Shown here piece after piece: positions 28,331 to 38,534 of a DNA stretch of 64,000 nt. The notes under the pieces were generated by a model. It saw only the letters and a list, made by a program, of their open reading frames with translations, was not told the DNA's origin and ran no database searches. A program made the position numbers and the translations under genes. The stretch is from an uncultured Bacteroidales bacterium (GTDB lineage Bacteria; Bacteroidota; Bacteroidia; Bacteroidales; P3). Each line of letters starts with the position of its first letter. Within the stretch, counting starts at the first letter, position 1. The stretch covers positions 1 through 64,000 of the forward strand of contig ONEY01000016.1 in the NCBI GenBank assembly GCA_900316965.1, written 5' to 3'.

Positions 28331-28705
28331 TTATCTGCATCGAGCGAATGTGTAGACAGTTCCCGATCGATGTTTATAGGATAGCACAGAGTCGTTGAGC
28401 ACAGTTATTGTAAACATCTGAGGAATTGTCCAATCGCCAGTCATCTCCATCCAATGGATTTGGGTCAGCGAGTTGTCGCTCTCGTCAAATTCCCATTTAA
28501 ATGGTTGCCCCTCCTCTTCCGAAACGTCGTCGCCAACGTCCCAAGTCGAGCCAGTACCATCGCTATCGTAACGCCAGTACTCGGTTCCACTTACCCATTT
28601 GCCAGGCAAAAGCGAAGGGTCGATTTCGGTGACCTTGCCCGAGCACGAAACGACCAAGGTCATAACAATCAAAATGATAAGAGGTATTAAATTTCTTTTC
28701 ATCAT
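28331..28705 (-). CDS. Small lipoprotein, lipocalin-like
   Basis: 124 residues. The signal peptide MMKRNLIPLIILIVMTLVVSC places the lipidated Cys at residue 21. The mature part begins SGKVTEIDPSLLPGKWVSGT and continues with YWRYDSDGTGSTWD and FKWEFDESDNSLTQIH, ending VYTFARC. 'LxGKWxxxxxxxyxxFxxDGtG' is the lipocalin-like pattern of Bacteroidota lipoproteins. The stop is one base from the next start, so it is tightly coupled to the AsmA-like gene. No ligand can be inferred. Confidence 0.78.
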   Translation of the reverse strand: MMKRNLIPLIILIVMTLVVSCSGKVTEIDPSLLPGKWVSGTEYWRYDSDGTGSTWDVGDDVSEEEGQPFKWEFDESDNSLTQIHWMEMTGDWTIPQMFTITVLNDSVLSYKHRSGTVYTFARCR

Positions 28706-28753
28706 ATAAAACGATATTCAAAAAATAAAAAAGGATACAACGCTCACACACTA

Positions 28754-29284
28754 TCACTCGCACACCTTGTAGATGTCTTTATAAAAACGGCCATAATCAT
28801 TGTAATCCATACCATAGCCCACGATAAAATCGTTGGGTATGGAGCGGCCGATATAGTCGATTTTGAAGTTTTTCTTGAAGCAACCTGGTTTGAACAAAAA
28901 AGAGGCGATATGGATGCCCGCAGGATTAAGCTTTTGGAGCTGGCCAAGCATAGCGTCGATGGTGCATCCCGTGTCGATGATATCCTCCACAATAACCACA
29001 TGGCGGCCGTCGCATCTTGAGGGGAAAGGAAGGTCGGTAGAGACAACGCCAGAGCTATGCATACCTTGATACGAGGTGTATTTAACAAAACAAATATCGG
29101 CATCGAAATCGAGAGCGCGAGCCAAGTCAGACATAAACATAAAAGATCCCGTCAGAGTGGGACAAAAAATAGGATTTTTGTCACCAAGATCTCTAGAGAT
29201 TTCACGGGCGACGCGAGCCACTTCACTTTGGATTTCAGCTTGCGTCATGTAGATATCGAACAACTTATCGTGTATGCTTATCAC
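28754..29284 (-). CDS. hpt: Hypoxanthine phosphoribosyltransferase
   Basis: 176 residues. The PRPP-binding loop is VVIVEDIIDTGCT. Other family blocks are FCPTLTGSFMFMSDLARAL (normally LKGsf.F), VKYTSYQGMHSSG, IHIASFLFKPGCFKK and FIVGYGMDYN. The enzyme salvages hypoxanthine and guanine to IMP and GMP. The start is GTG at 29284, since no in-frame ATG lies upstream and the next Met (residue 13) would cut the first helix. Leu is replaced by Thr in the loop normally reading LKG, a small oddity. Confidence 0.93.
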   Translation of the reverse strand: MISIHDKLFDIYMTQAEIQSEVARVAREISRDLGDKNPIFCPTLTGSFMFMSDLARALDFDADICFVKYTSYQGMHSSGVVSTDLPFPSRCDGRHVVIVEDIIDTGCTIDAMLGQLQKLNPAGIHIASFLFKPGCFKKNFKIDYIGRSIPNDFIVGYGMDYNDYGRFYKDIYKVCE

Positions 29285-29387
29285 AGGATTATATTTATGA
29301 GAATAAGGATAAATAAAAATGCCATCAAACCCTCTTAACCAGCCTAAAGATTATTTTACTAATGAAAAGACAGATTCTATCATATCG

Positions 29388-30464
29388 TTATTCCTCCTCA
29401 GGTTCCTCGACCGAATCAAGAACCAAGCGGAATCCGTGGAAACCATAGCCATAGTCAGGCTGATACCAGCTGCGGTCGCTGACAGTACAACCCCATGAAG
29501 GGCTGTTGAGGCAACCGCCGCGCAGAATGCGGCTATCGCCATGACGAGGGCCGCGAGGATTGGTTTGCGACTCGGCGGTATAAGGCTCATACCAATCGCT
29601 GCACCATTCCCAGACATTGCCAGCCATATCATGCAAACCTAGCTCGTTGGGCTTTTTACGTCCCACAGGATGAGTATAGTTGTCTGAATTCATTCCATAC
29701 CAAGCCACCGCGCCGGGGTCGCCATCCTGGCCGGGGTAGACATAATTTTTGGAGTTGTTGCCGCCACGTGCTGCAAACTCCCACTCAGCCTCGGTAGGGA
29801 GGCGGAAACGGTAGCCCGTCATCTGCGACAAACGAGCAATAAACATCTGCACATCGTTCCAAGAAACCTGCTCGACGGGAAGACTGTCATTATATTGCCA
29901 TCGGCTGGGGTTGTTGCCCATAACCGTTTTCCAAAGGCGCTGAGTAACCTCAAATTTACCCATATAGAAAGTGTCGACTGTGACCTTATGGACAGGGAAC
30001 TCAGCCTCATAATTGTGTTTGGCTGCTCCTGGGCGAGTGCAGCCCATAGAGAAAGAGCCGCCAGGGACAGGCATCATGCGAAATTTCATGTCGGCGACCT
30101 TGATGTCGACCGAGCCGTCGTCGACCTCGACCGAAAAACGGATAACAGAGTCGGCGGCGTTATAGCCCGTCGAATCGGGCTCATACGGGAGCATGCGCAA
30201 ATCTGGCAAATCATAAACAATAATTTTCTTGTCCTTGCCAGCCTTAATATTCTTACCCACATCGCCGCTCATATTCTGAATATAATCGCCATAGTAGCGG
30301 CCGCCGTCGATAGAGACACAGACACGGATGTTGGCATCTTTGCTAAGATCGTAAGTAATGGTGACCTCCTTGTCGTGCCTGATAAAGGCCACATTGGAGA
30401 TGTTTTGAGCCATAGCGAAGGAAGAAAACAGGCCAAATAGACAGAACAATAACTTATGTTTCAT
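29388..30464 (-). CDS. Secreted SUMF1/FGE-sulfatase-domain protein
   Basis: 358 residues. A signal peptide (MKHKLLFCLFGLFSSFAMA) is followed by a beta-rich N-terminal module (about 20-120) and a formylglycine-generating-enzyme-like domain from about 125: MPVPGGSFSMGCT, KFEVTQRLWKTVMGNNPS, VSWNDVQMFI, YRFRLPTEAEWEFAARGG, GLHDMAGNVWEWCSDWY, RILRGGCLN and GFHGFRLVLD. In Bacteroidota most such secreted proteins are structural or lectin-like rather than sulfatase activators, and none of the neighbours is a sulfatase. An acidic tail (EEPEEE) ends the protein. Confidence 0.88.
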   Translation of the reverse strand: MKHKLLFCLFGLFSSFAMAQNISNVAFIRHDKEVTITYDLSKDANIRVCVSIDGGRYYGDYIQNMSGDVGKNIKAGKDKKIIVYDLPDLRMLPYEPDSTGYNAADSVIRFSVEVDDGSVDIKVADMKFRMMPVPGGSFSMGCTRPGAAKHNYEAEFPVHKVTVDTFYMGKFEVTQRLWKTVMGNNPSRWQYNDSLPVEQVSWNDVQMFIARLSQMTGYRFRLPTEAEWEFAARGGNNSKNYVYPGQDGDPGAVAWYGMNSDNYTHPVGRKKPNELGLHDMAGNVWEWCSDWYEPYTAESQTNPRGPRHGDSRILRGGCLNSPSWGCTVSDRSWYQPDYGYGFHGFRLVLDSVEEPEEE

Positions 30465-30858
30465 ATATTTACATTAAACTAAATCAAAATAAGAGTATCT
30501 GCAAATTTACATCTTTTTTTATAATTATAATTACTTTATAAAGATAAAAAAACAAGATGTGAAAAATAGCGTAGGCCTTAGGAGGAAAAACAAGAGACCG
30601 TTATAGCGTTAGTGAAAAAAAAGAAATCCACATTTACCAACAAAATCCAAAAGAGAGAGTCAATCATTGTAGTTACCGCATAAGACAAAGAGCAGATACA
30701 GATAGAAATGAGCAAGTTGAAAAAATGAAACGATTTTTTTACCACAAATCAAAATATTATTGTATACTTGCAAAGTCAAGATTTTCGTCCTTGCAACCAT
30801 AACCAGCTATATTACAACATAGAAAAACACATCGACAAACAGAACAACAAACATTGCC
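30465..30858. other. 394-bp divergent intergenic region (SUMF1 gene / sbcD)
   Basis: This very AT-rich DNA has a promoter box for each flanking gene. The minus strand has TAAATTTG at 30502-30509. The plus strand has TATACTTG at 30763-30770, one base off TAnnTTTG and 89 nt before sbcD. Between them I see only short A-rich runs and no credible small gene or RNA. Confidence 0.5.
30502..30509 (-). promoter_or_regulatory. -7 promoter box of the SUMF1-type gene
   Basis: TAAATTTG on the minus strand is an exact -7 box 38 nt before the ATG at 30464. No TTTG is seen at the -33 distance. Confidence 0.5.
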
Positions 30859-32127
30859 ATGAGAATACTCCACACCGCTGACCTACACCTCGGACAAGTG
30901 CTGTACCAATACTACAACCGAGTAGACGAACACGAAACATTTTTTAATCAGCTCAACAAATGGTGCTCGACCTACAAACCCGACGCGTTGCTAGTTAGTG
31001 GCGACATCTTCGACATCCAACAACCCAGCGCGGCAACCAAAGCTTTTTTCAACAAAAGTATCGCACACCTACACAAGGCATATCCCGCAATGGCCATTGT
31101 CGTAACCGCAGGCAACCACGATTCGGGGAGCCGCGTTGAGGCCGACAGCGCCATGTGGGAGCTTGCCGACATCAAGCTGACCGGACATGGGCCCGGCACC
31201 AACGAGGTGGCAGAAGGAGGATGGGAAGACCGTTTTATTGTCGACACACCCCAAGGATTCATTGCCTCCATGCCTTTCATGCCCTCGTTGCGCAAAGAGG
31301 TAATGCAAGCCGTACTAGACAAGATAGCGATGAAAAACAGCGACAACCGGCCCGTAGTATTGATGGCACATGCCTCGATAAGCGGCGACGAACACATATT
31401 ACCTGGCGACATAGGCAACGTCAAGTCGCTATCAATAAAAGAGATGGGGACAGGATACGACTACCTAGCCTTAGGACATATTCATCGTTCACAGACACTT
31501 GGACAAGACATCGAGAACGAATACAGCGACAAAGAGAGCACCCATCCTGCCCCTGTGGCACGCTATAGTGGCAGCCCCCTCCATGTTAGCTGCGACGAAC
31601 AATATCCACATAGTGTCAGCCTTGTCGACATCGACCACCACCAAGGTCAGGTGACCATAAAAAGACTATTTATAGAGCAACGCAGACATTTCTATATCAT
31701 ACCCCGGGAAGATAGGCCCGCAGCCAAATCAGCCGAAGAGATATACAGCTGCGTAACAGACTTTTGCAAAACACAAAAAAGCGGATACATCCGACTACGC
31801 ATAGATGCTTCGGCGGCATTGCCACCCGATTTCACACAAAAGATATACACAATTCTGGAAGCCACTGGCAATGAAGTGCGCTACAATCCCAAAATCATTT
31901 TTGAGAACCTACCCGAAATACAAGACAACACCAAGACGCCGAAATTTGAGATTGCCGAATTGCAACAAATGGAGAACCCTCTAGATTTCATAGAGAAAAC
32001 GATGATAAACTATAGCGAGTTGAATTTTGAGGATATAAAGAAAGACTTTGAAGAGGTAGAACAAGAGCTGATGAAGATGGCTAAAAAAGAAGACAAAGAG
32101 ATTGTTCCTCCAACCAGTCAAAACTAA
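30859..32127 (+). CDS. sbcD: Exonuclease subunit SbcD
   Basis: 422 residues. Metallophosphoesterase motifs are in order: ILHTADLHLGQ (Asp8, His10), LVSGDIFDIQQPS, VTAGNHDSGSR, MAHASISG and LALGHIHRSQ. The capping domain lies at about 290-370, and the C-terminus is a Lys/Glu-rich helix (NFEDIKKDFEEVEQELMKMA) that would bind the SbcC coiled-coil base. SbcCD cleaves hairpins and double-strand ends. sbcC follows 20 nt downstream. The protein is at the long end of the family, mainly because of its acidic C-terminal helix. Confidence 0.95.
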   Translation: MRILHTADLHLGQVLYQYYNRVDEHETFFNQLNKWCSTYKPDALLVSGDIFDIQQPSAATKAFFNKSIAHLHKAYPAMAIVVTAGNHDSGSRVEADSAMWELADIKLTGHGPGTNEVAEGGWEDRFIVDTPQGFIASMPFMPSLRKEVMQAVLDKIAMKNSDNRPVVLMAHASISGDEHILPGDIGNVKSLSIKEMGTGYDYLALGHIHRSQTLGQDIENEYSDKESTHPAPVARYSGSPLHVSCDEQYPHSVSLVDIDHHQGQVTIKRLFIEQRRHFYIIPREDRPAAKSAEEIYSCVTDFCKTQKSGYIRLRIDASAALPPDFTQKIYTILEATGNEVRYNPKIIFENLPEIQDNTKTPKFEIAELQQMENPLDFIEKTMINYSELNFEDIKKDFEEVEQELMKMAKKEDKEIVPPTSQN

Positions 32128-32147
32128 GGTAATAATCAAAGAAAGAG

Positions 32148-35100
32148 ATGAAAATAAACCAATTACACATACGCAATATAGCCTCGATAGAGAGAGCCGA
32201 CATTGATTTTGACCACGACAAAGGATTGATAGACCCCGACACGGGCAAACCTGCACAAAAGTTTCTAATCTATGGCGACACAGGAACAGGGAAAAGTGTT
32301 CTGCTCGACGCCATAGCTATGGCGTTGTTCAAGAACACACCACGAATAAACGATGTCACCGCCAAACAAAAAAACTCCTTCACGTCGGCCAACGGCAACG
32401 AAGTCAACATATTCAGCATAGAGCAGTACACACGCCTAGGCATAAGCGAGAAAGACGAATGCTACAGCGAAGTAGTCTTTACCGGCAACGACGACGTAGA
32501 GTACCATGCCAAACTAGAACTTGGCTACACCAAAGGACGAGACGGCAAACTCAAGAACAAATTAAGTTGGAAGGTAAAGATAGGCAACGCCGACTGGGAA
32601 AAGATGGATTCCAAAGGGGCGACAATAACCGACGCCATAGGCATCAATTTCGACCAATTCAACAGGATGGCCATGCTGGCACAAGGCAAATTCGAGACAT
32701 TCCTTTGCGGCTCGAAAGAAGAGCGATCAATAATACTCGAAAAGCTCACCAACACCAGTATATTCACAGAATACGGTAACGCCATAAAAAGTGTCACAAC
32801 CAACAAAAATAGAATAACTGCCGCAGCAGAGGAGCGACTGAAGATGGCAAAAAGATATGTCGACAAAAGCGAGGACAGCGACATAGTAAAATCCAAACTC
32901 GAAGCCGACACCATATTAGAAAACAGAGCGAAGAGAGAGATAGAGACCATCGTCAATATACTAGACATAGCCAAAGTCATCAAAGAATCACAACAAGCTG
33001 CAGAAGATGATAGAAAACATCTTTCAGAGCTACAAAGAATAACCCTTGACGAAGAATACAAAAGACTTAAAGCACTTTGCGACGATTGGGACAAGACCGA
33101 CAAAGAACGCAAAGCTCTCGATAGCAAACAGCAACGGAAAAGAGAGCTCAACAAAGCCAATGAGGATGAGAAAAATTTGGAATCCAACTTTTTGGCCATG
33201 GCAAGCGATCTGAAAGAGTATAAGAAAAAAGCCGAGGACAAAAGAGAAGCCATAAAAACTGAGCAAAATTGGATTGACACCAATTCGAAAAACGACACAC
33301 TATATAGAGAACACAAACTCAGAAGTGAGCAAATAACACAGCTAGAAAAAAACATCGCCACAAGCGAAACAACAAGCAAAGAGCTAGGCGAAGCAGAATC
33401 GATGTGCAAAAATCTAGAAGACATTCGTGTTGAAGCTTTCAATAAATTCCAAAAGTCGAAAGAGCAAAACAAAGAAACACAGAATGTTATCGAAGAGTTG
33501 CAAAAGAAGAGGAATAGCCACAATCCCGAGAAGCTAGAAGAAGAGAGCAAAAGACTGAACAAACTAATATCAGCCCTAGAGTTGCTCAAAAAAGACGTCG
33601 CCACAAAAAGCGACAAAGAGCAAAAACTGAAAAAAGCCGAAGAGCAACGAGACTCACTAAAAAGCGAACTCACCAATGCCAAGGAAGAACAAAAGTCTGC
33701 CAAAGACGACCACGACCAAAAACTAGAGATATTAAATAATGCCAAAGAGCGCCTAGCCACGATAAGCACCAGTTTGGACGAAACCCTCGACAATTTGCGA
33801 GCCAAAATGGCAAAAGAGCACACCGAAGTGTGCCCACTTTGCGGACAAAAGATAGGCGAAAACCTGTTGTCGCGAGACGATTTTGCACAAATCATCACCC
33901 CATACGAAAAAGAGCAAGAGGAGGCCAAACAAAAACATCAAGAGTCGTTGGACAAGCTAAACAAAATCAACGATAAAGTCAGCACCATCAATGCAAAAAT
34001 TGATGAGAAAGTGAGTTTCATCAACACCCTTTTGCCCGAGGTAGAAAAACTACGTGAGAACGTTGCCGAAAGGCTGAAAAAAGCAGGCATTGACGACTGT
34101 CAAGACATCGACAAAGCCTTCGACACAAAGATAGAAGAAACGGCCAAAGCACTTGAGAATATAGAAGACCAAAAGAAGCAAGTAGCCAAGATACAGACAG
34201 ATATTGACAAAAAACTAGCAGAGAAGAACAGCCATGACCAGATAAAAGACACGGACGAAAAGAGATACCTAGCTGCAAAACAAGCGGAAGAGAACAACAA
34301 CGGAAAAATATCGAACCTTAAAGAACAACAAGAGAGACAAGAGAAAGACCGAGGCGAACTAATAAGTCTTTTAAACAAAACCCTGCTAGCATGGAACGAC
34401 AGATGGAAGGACAATCTCGCCCATAGCAAAGAGCAGTTGAACAAAGAGGCCGAACAATACCTTGAAAGAAAAGAGCGACAAGAGAAAGAGATTCAAAATC
34501 TTGGCACTATTAATTCTACCATCAGCAACATCGACCTAATTCGCGACAAGATTTTGGAGACACATCCAGAATGGATCGAGCTTATAAGAAAACACGACCA
34601 GCTGGACGGCGATACGACAGCAGAGACAGCCAACCTAAAAAAACAATCGGAGGGAAGCCACAAAGAGGGCGAGATAAGCACATCAGAATGGAACGAACTG
34701 TTGTCGAAATGTAGCGCACTCGCCAGAGCCAAAGAGATATGCGTAAACGAAATAGCCCAAAGCAATGAAATCATAGCCGAATGGGTTGAGGAGACAGGCA
34801 ACGACGAAGACTACCTGACATCCATAGCAGCCAGAAGAGACGACATTGCTGCCATACGCAAGCGCATTACCGACACAGAGGCAGAAATCACAAAATGGAA
34901 GCAAAAGCAGCAAGAGCACAACCAGAGCATAGCCGACAGCACCAAGAAACTAGACGACATGGGGAACATATCCTTCGAGCTAGCCGCCGATGAGCTGCAG
35001 CCACAATCATTCACATTCCAGATAGAGAATATCGACACACAGACAGAAATGCTAGTATGCCGACAGAAGAGGCTAAAGGAGCTGGAACAAGCCGCCCACG

Positions 35101-35717
35101 ACCGGATTACGGAATACAACAAAATATTGCAAATTGACAAAGAAAACAAAGAAGAGCAAGAGAAAGCCCAACGCGATTATGATGAAGCCAAAAAGATTTC
35201 CGACCACTGGGAGATACTCAACAAGAGGTTTGGAGGCGAGCGCTTCCGCAACCTAGTGCAGACCTACATCATGCGACCATTACTGAACAACGCCAACATC
35301 TACCTAAGCCAGATAAGCGACCGATACAAGCTCACCTGCAGCGAGGAGAACGAGCAGCTCTCAATACTAGTCCTCGACCGCTACAACCGTGACGAAGTGC
35401 GAAGTGCCACAGTCCTATCGGGAGGTGAAAAATTCATGATATCGCTATCGTTGTCACTAGCCCTGTCATCGCTCAACCGTCCTGACATGAATGTCAACAT
35501 ACTCTTCATTGACGAAGGATTCGGAACGCTCGACCAAGACAACCTCGACAGCGTGATGAACACCCTCGAGCGGCTAGGCGAGATGAGCGGCCAAAATGGA
35601 CGCCGAGTAGGCATAATATCGCATCGTGAGGAGCTTTTGGGACGTATACCCAACAAGATAAAACTACTGCATCGTGGCGAAGGCCGAAGCCAAGTTGAGG
35701 TGGTGTACGAGCTATAG
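32148..35717 (+). CDS. sbcC: Exonuclease subunit SbcC (Rad50-like ATPase)
   Basis: 1189 residues. Walker A is YGDTGTGKSVLLDAIAMALF at about 43-62; the Q-loop is LAQGKFETFL. Two long coiled-coil arms (about 215-560 and 590-1030) surround a zinc hook with Cys-x-x-Cys in EVCPLCGQKIG near residue 563. The C-terminal lobe has the signature VLSGGEKFMISLSLSLALSS and Walker B ILFIDEGFGTLD. It works with SbcD to process DNA ends and palindromes. The coding strand is extremely Lys/Glu-rich, so long opposite-strand frames are shadows. Confidence 0.96.
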   Translation: MKINQLHIRNIASIERADIDFDHDKGLIDPDTGKPAQKFLIYGDTGTGKSVLLDAIAMALFKNTPRINDVTAKQKNSFTSANGNEVNIFSIEQYTRLGISEKDECYSEVVFTGNDDVEYHAKLELGYTKGRDGKLKNKLSWKVKIGNADWEKMDSKGATITDAIGINFDQFNRMAMLAQGKFETFLCGSKEERSIILEKLTNTSIFTEYGNAIKSVTTNKNRITAAAEERLKMAKRYVDKSEDSDIVKSKLEADTILENRAKREIETIVNILDIAKVIKESQQAAEDDRKHLSELQRITLDEEYKRLKALCDDWDKTDKERKALDSKQQRKRELNKANEDEKNLESNFLAMASDLKEYKKKAEDKREAIKTEQNWIDTNSKNDTLYREHKLRSEQITQLEKNIATSETTSKELGEAESMCKNLEDIRVEAFNKFQKSKEQNKETQNVIEELQKKRNSHNPEKLEEESKRLNKLISALELLKKDVATKSDKEQKLKKAEEQRDSLKSELTNAKEEQKSAKDDHDQKLEILNNAKERLATISTSLDETLDNLRAKMAKEHTEVCPLCGQKIGENLLSRDDFAQIITPYEKEQEEAKQKHQESLDKLNKINDKVSTINAKIDEKVSFINTLLPEVEKLRENVAERLKKAGIDDCQDIDKAFDTKIEETAKALENIEDQKKQVAKIQTDIDKKLAEKNSHDQIKDTDEKRYLAAKQAEENNNGKISNLKEQQERQEKDRGELISLLNKTLLAWNDRWKDNLAHSKEQLNKEAEQYLERKERQEKEIQNLGTINSTISNIDLIRDKILETHPEWIELIRKHDQLDGDTTAETANLKKQSEGSHKEGEISTSEWNELLSKCSALARAKEICVNEIAQSNEIIAEWVEETGNDEDYLTSIAARRDDIAAIRKRITDTEAEITKWKQKQQEHNQSIADSTKKLDDMGNISFELAADELQPQSFTFQIENIDTQTEMLVCRQKRLKELEQAAHDRITEYNKILQIDKENKEEQEKAQRDYDEAKKISDHWEILNKRFGGERFRNLVQTYIMRPLLNNANIYLSQISDRYKLTCSEENEQLSILVLDRYNRDEVRSATVLSGGEKFMISLSLSLALSSLNRPDMNVNILFIDEGFGTLDQDNLDSVMNTLERLGEMSGQNGRRVGIISHREELLGRIPNKIKLLHRGEGRSQVEVVYEL

Positions 35718-35825
35718 AGCAACATCAGCCATAATACCGGTTTGAATCCCAAGACAGCCACCTCCAAGAATAACAGCCACCTCCTCCAAGAGAGAAGCTC
35801 TCCCCTTCCCTATTAGCAGCAAACC

Positions 35826-35858
35826 ACAAAAAAAGTATGCCCTCGAAAGAGGGCATAC
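35826..35858 (-). terminator. Rho-independent terminator of the T9SS surface-protein gene
   Basis: gtatgccctc and gagggcatac (35835-35844, 35849-35858) form a perfect 10-bp stem with a 4-nt loop, followed on the minus strand by seven T. It lies 32 nt after the stop at 35890 and may also end the convergent sbcC transcript. Confidence 0.85.
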
Positions 35859-35889
35859 AGTGGAAATATAAACTGATAATAAGATTCGC

Positions 35890-38196
35890 TTATTTCTTAA
35901 CGATCTTTAGAGTTGTGCCACAAGCGCGGAGCATATAAACGCCCTTGGCGACATTGCTGATGTCGACAGAGTTGACACCATTGTGGAGAGCAATCTTAGC
36001 CACAACATTACCAGTAACATCGAAGAGCATGGCGACCTCGGCATCGGCATTGGCAACAAGGATGTTGACAATGTCGGTAGCAGGATTAGGATAGACGCTA
36101 AGCAAAGAAGCGTCAGCTATCTCGACACCCTCGCCCTTCTGGTTGATAACGCCGACACCATCGAGGTCAAAGCCAGCGCTATAGCTTACTGTTGGGAAAG
36201 GATCGTTGATGATGTTACCAAAAGCGTCGTAAGTGCCATACTGAGGATCGATGCTACCGACGACGTCGACGATGCGTACATGAGTGATGTTGTTGATGTC
36301 AATAGCCGAGCTATCGCGAAGTTCGTTCAAATCGAAAGGAGTGCCGAAGCCGACACGATATTTGCCGGCGAGATTGTTGATGTAGGTAGGATCGACATGG
36401 CTAGTGATCTGGCGAACCGTCTGAGTCATCGAAGTTGCGGGGAAGCGAACAAAACGCTCGCCGTCGGAGCTAACCTCGACAAAGGCGAGTTCGAGGAAAT
36501 AGTCGTCGAAAGAATTCTCGAAGACGACGAAGTCATAGCCATCGCCGTTGACGATAGGTTTGTTGAAAGTAAGCGTTGCAGAGCCGCCATCGCCGAGGCT
36601 AACGACATCCATAGTGCTATTGGTGGCAGCGCCAAGAGCTGCATTTTCGTCGCCATAGGTAACGACAGGAGCGTCGGGGTTGCTGAGATTCTGCGAGCCA
36701 CGTTCAATAGAGCAACCAGTAGCCCAAGCCTTGATACGGCTATCGCCACAAGCAATAGCCGAGCTACCCTGAGTACCTGCGGCGCCACAGAATGGACCCA
36801 TGCCTTCAGGTTGACCGATGGGGTTGATAGAGTTGGTGTAGACATAAGAATAGTACCATTGACCTTCCCATTCGGTGCTGTCGACGACAACACCTGCTTC
36901 CGGGTCGGCCCATTTGGTGAAATCGCCATTATGGAGAACCGAGGTGATGCCTTGAGAATTCCAAGTGCTGCCGTTGATGAGGTTTTCCCAATAATAGCCG
37001 ACTTTTCTGAGAGTATCGTCGCCCTTGAAGAGGAAAATGTCGTCGAGGAAATCGCCATTCATAGTGTAGTCGAAGCGAGGATCGGCTGCCTTAATGTCGT
37101 CCATAACAGTTTGAAGGATGACAGAGTCGGCCTCAAAACGGTAGCCCCAAGCGAGAGCTGTATCCACCCAGTTGACGGCGAAGACGACCTCGTTGTTGCC
37201 TTGACCAATCCAAGTGATGATCTCGCTTGCCGAGATAGAAGCCTCTTGAGGCAGAGGAACAGAGACAGGGTAGATAGTAGCAGGATAGACATTGGAATAG
37301 TACCAAGAACCTGCATATTCGAAGCTGTCGACAGCAACGCCGACGGCAGGGTCGCCCCATTTGGCGAAATCGCCGTTATGAAGAACCGAGCTCATACCCA
37401 TACCCGAATAGCCGTTGACAAGATTTTCCCAGTAGTTGCCAGGAGTGATGCCCAACGAGACAACGCCGTCATTGAAATTGATATCGCTGAGGAAAGAGCC
37501 GCCGGAGAAGCTGAAACGATGGTCAGCGTCGGCGATGTCGTTCATAACAGTTTGCAGAGAGACAGAGTCGGAGGCAAAGCGGTAGCCCCAAGCGAGAGCC
37601 GTATCGGCCCAGTTGACAGCAAGGACGACCTCATTGGAGCCCTCGCCAACCCAGTAGAGGATGCTGGAGGCAGCGATGGTGGCGTCGACAGGAGTTTCCT
37701 CAGGAGCGTTGGGATCGGTAGCCATAATCATGACATCGGCGGTAGAGGTCTGCATCCAATCGACGAAATCGCCGTTTTGGATATAATCGTTAGACACACC
37801 ACCCGACGAATGATCGGCGTCGTTGGCGTCTTTCCAGTTATACCACCACCAGCCATCTTCGCCCAAAAGGTTAAGGCCAAGTTCGGCGTCGTTGTAAGCG
37901 ATGTTGGTGATCCAAGTAGACGATTGAGTCAGAACCATGCGGCTGTCATAGAGAGCAATAGTGTCCATGATATCGCCGATGGTGACAGCGCCATTCCATT
38001 GGACACCCCAAGCGATGCCGATAGCGCCGGCGACTTCATCATCCCAAGTCACAGCTACGACAGCACGGTTAGAGCCCGAACCTGTCCAAAAACGAATACT
38101 GTCCTGGGGAACTGTCGGATTAGACGAACCCCACTGGGCATTAGCTCCAAAAGCGAGCATAAGGCCCAAAGCTAAAAACAATAATTTTTTTGTCAT
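35890..38196 (-). CDS. T9SS-secreted repeat protein under cobalamin riboswitch control
   Basis: 768 residues. The signal peptide is MTKKLLFLALGLMLAFGANA. Three related modules of about 140 residues follow, each opening with a strand such as RFWTGSGSNRAVVAVTW (about 37), LYWVGEGSNEVVLAVNW (about 176) or ITWIGQGNNEVVFAVNW (about 322) and ending in PWxY-like aromatic strands. A distinct domain (about 463-690) contains GDSRIKAWATGC, GDGGSATLTFNKPI, YDFVVFENSF, FVEVSSDGERFVRFP and GFDLDGVGV. A type A T9SS sorting signal closes the protein (VYPNPATDIVNI, GVYMLRAC, LKIVKK). A B12 riboswitch lies directly upstream, so a role in corrinoid capture at the cell surface is likely. It is not BtuB, and no TonB receptor gene adjoins it. 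Confidence 0.85.
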   Translation of the reverse strand: MTKKLLFLALGLMLAFGANAQWGSSNPTVPQDSIRFWTGSGSNRAVVAVTWDDEVAGAIGIAWGVQWNGAVTIGDIMDTIALYDSRMVLTQSSTWITNIAYNDAELGLNLLGEDGWWWYNWKDANDADHSSGGVSNDYIQNGDFVDWMQTSTADVMIMATDPNAPEETPVDATIAASSILYWVGEGSNEVVLAVNWADTALAWGYRFASDSVSLQTVMNDIADADHRFSFSGGSFLSDINFNDGVVSLGITPGNYWENLVNGYSGMGMSSVLHNGDFAKWGDPAVGVAVDSFEYAGSWYYSNVYPATIYPVSVPLPQEASISASEIITWIGQGNNEVVFAVNWVDTALAWGYRFEADSVILQTVMDDIKAADPRFDYTMNGDFLDDIFLFKGDDTLRKVGYYWENLINGSTWNSQGITSVLHNGDFTKWADPEAGVVVDSTEWEGQWYYSYVYTNSINPIGQPEGMGPFCGAAGTQGSSAIACGDSRIKAWATGCSIERGSQNLSNPDAPVVTYGDENAALGAATNSTMDVVSLGDGGSATLTFNKPIVNGDGYDFVVFENSFDDYFLELAFVEVSSDGERFVRFPATSMTQTVRQITSHVDPTYINNLAGKYRVGFGTPFDLNELRDSSAIDINNITHVRIVDVVGSIDPQYGTYDAFGNIINDPFPTVSYSAGFDLDGVGVINQKGEGVEIADASLLSVYPNPATDIVNILVANADAEVAMLFDVTGNVVAKIALHNGVNSVDISNVAKGVYMLRACGTTLKIVKK

Positions 38197-38365
38197 ATTA
38201 GATACTGTTTAATAATTAGTTAATAATTCCAACCAGTATCGGAAGACAGACGAGGGGGAAAAGCCGAGGGGGAAAAACAGGCAAAAAAGATAAATCAAAA
38301 AAAGGCGAAAGCCAAGCCTGTTTCTCGGGCACTTTTTCCTCGAAAGCGAACCGATATTTTCAGAT

Positions 38366-38530
38366 TTGGCAGGTATTCTGACTTGCTTTTTGCCGCTCAG
38401 CCTTCCCATATATCTATGGCGATATACAGTGACTATAATATTGATTGGCAAATTATTAAGCTCACAGCAGCGGGACTGTTCAGGACTTGCACCTGATTCC
38501 CTTTCACACGCCTATGAGGCGACCAAATCG
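38366..38530 (-). promoter_or_regulatory. Cobalamin (adenosylcobalamin-type) riboswitch
   Basis: On the minus strand the leader reads, 5' to 3': a small hairpin gtcgcctcataggcg, then aaagggaatcaggtgcaagtc, then gaacagtcccgctgctgtgag (the conserved B12 core CCCGCxxCTGT), a variable arm, and finally caagtcagaatacctgcc, the conserved 3' element. Spacing and order match the B12 riboswitch. It sits between the ABC exporter and the surface-protein gene and reads into the latter, whose ATG is about 170 nt further on. A GC-rich hairpin followed by a T run near 38295-38315 could be the expression platform. When corrinoid is plentiful the surface protein should be shut off. The whole interval 38197-38590 is leader and promoter. 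Confidence 0.92.
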
Positions 38531-38534
38531 GATG

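Noticed and set aside
35983..38175. 730-codon open frame opposite the T9SS surface protein
   Set aside because: Antisense shadow; the minus-strand gene has signal peptide, repeats, sorting domain, riboswitch and terminator.
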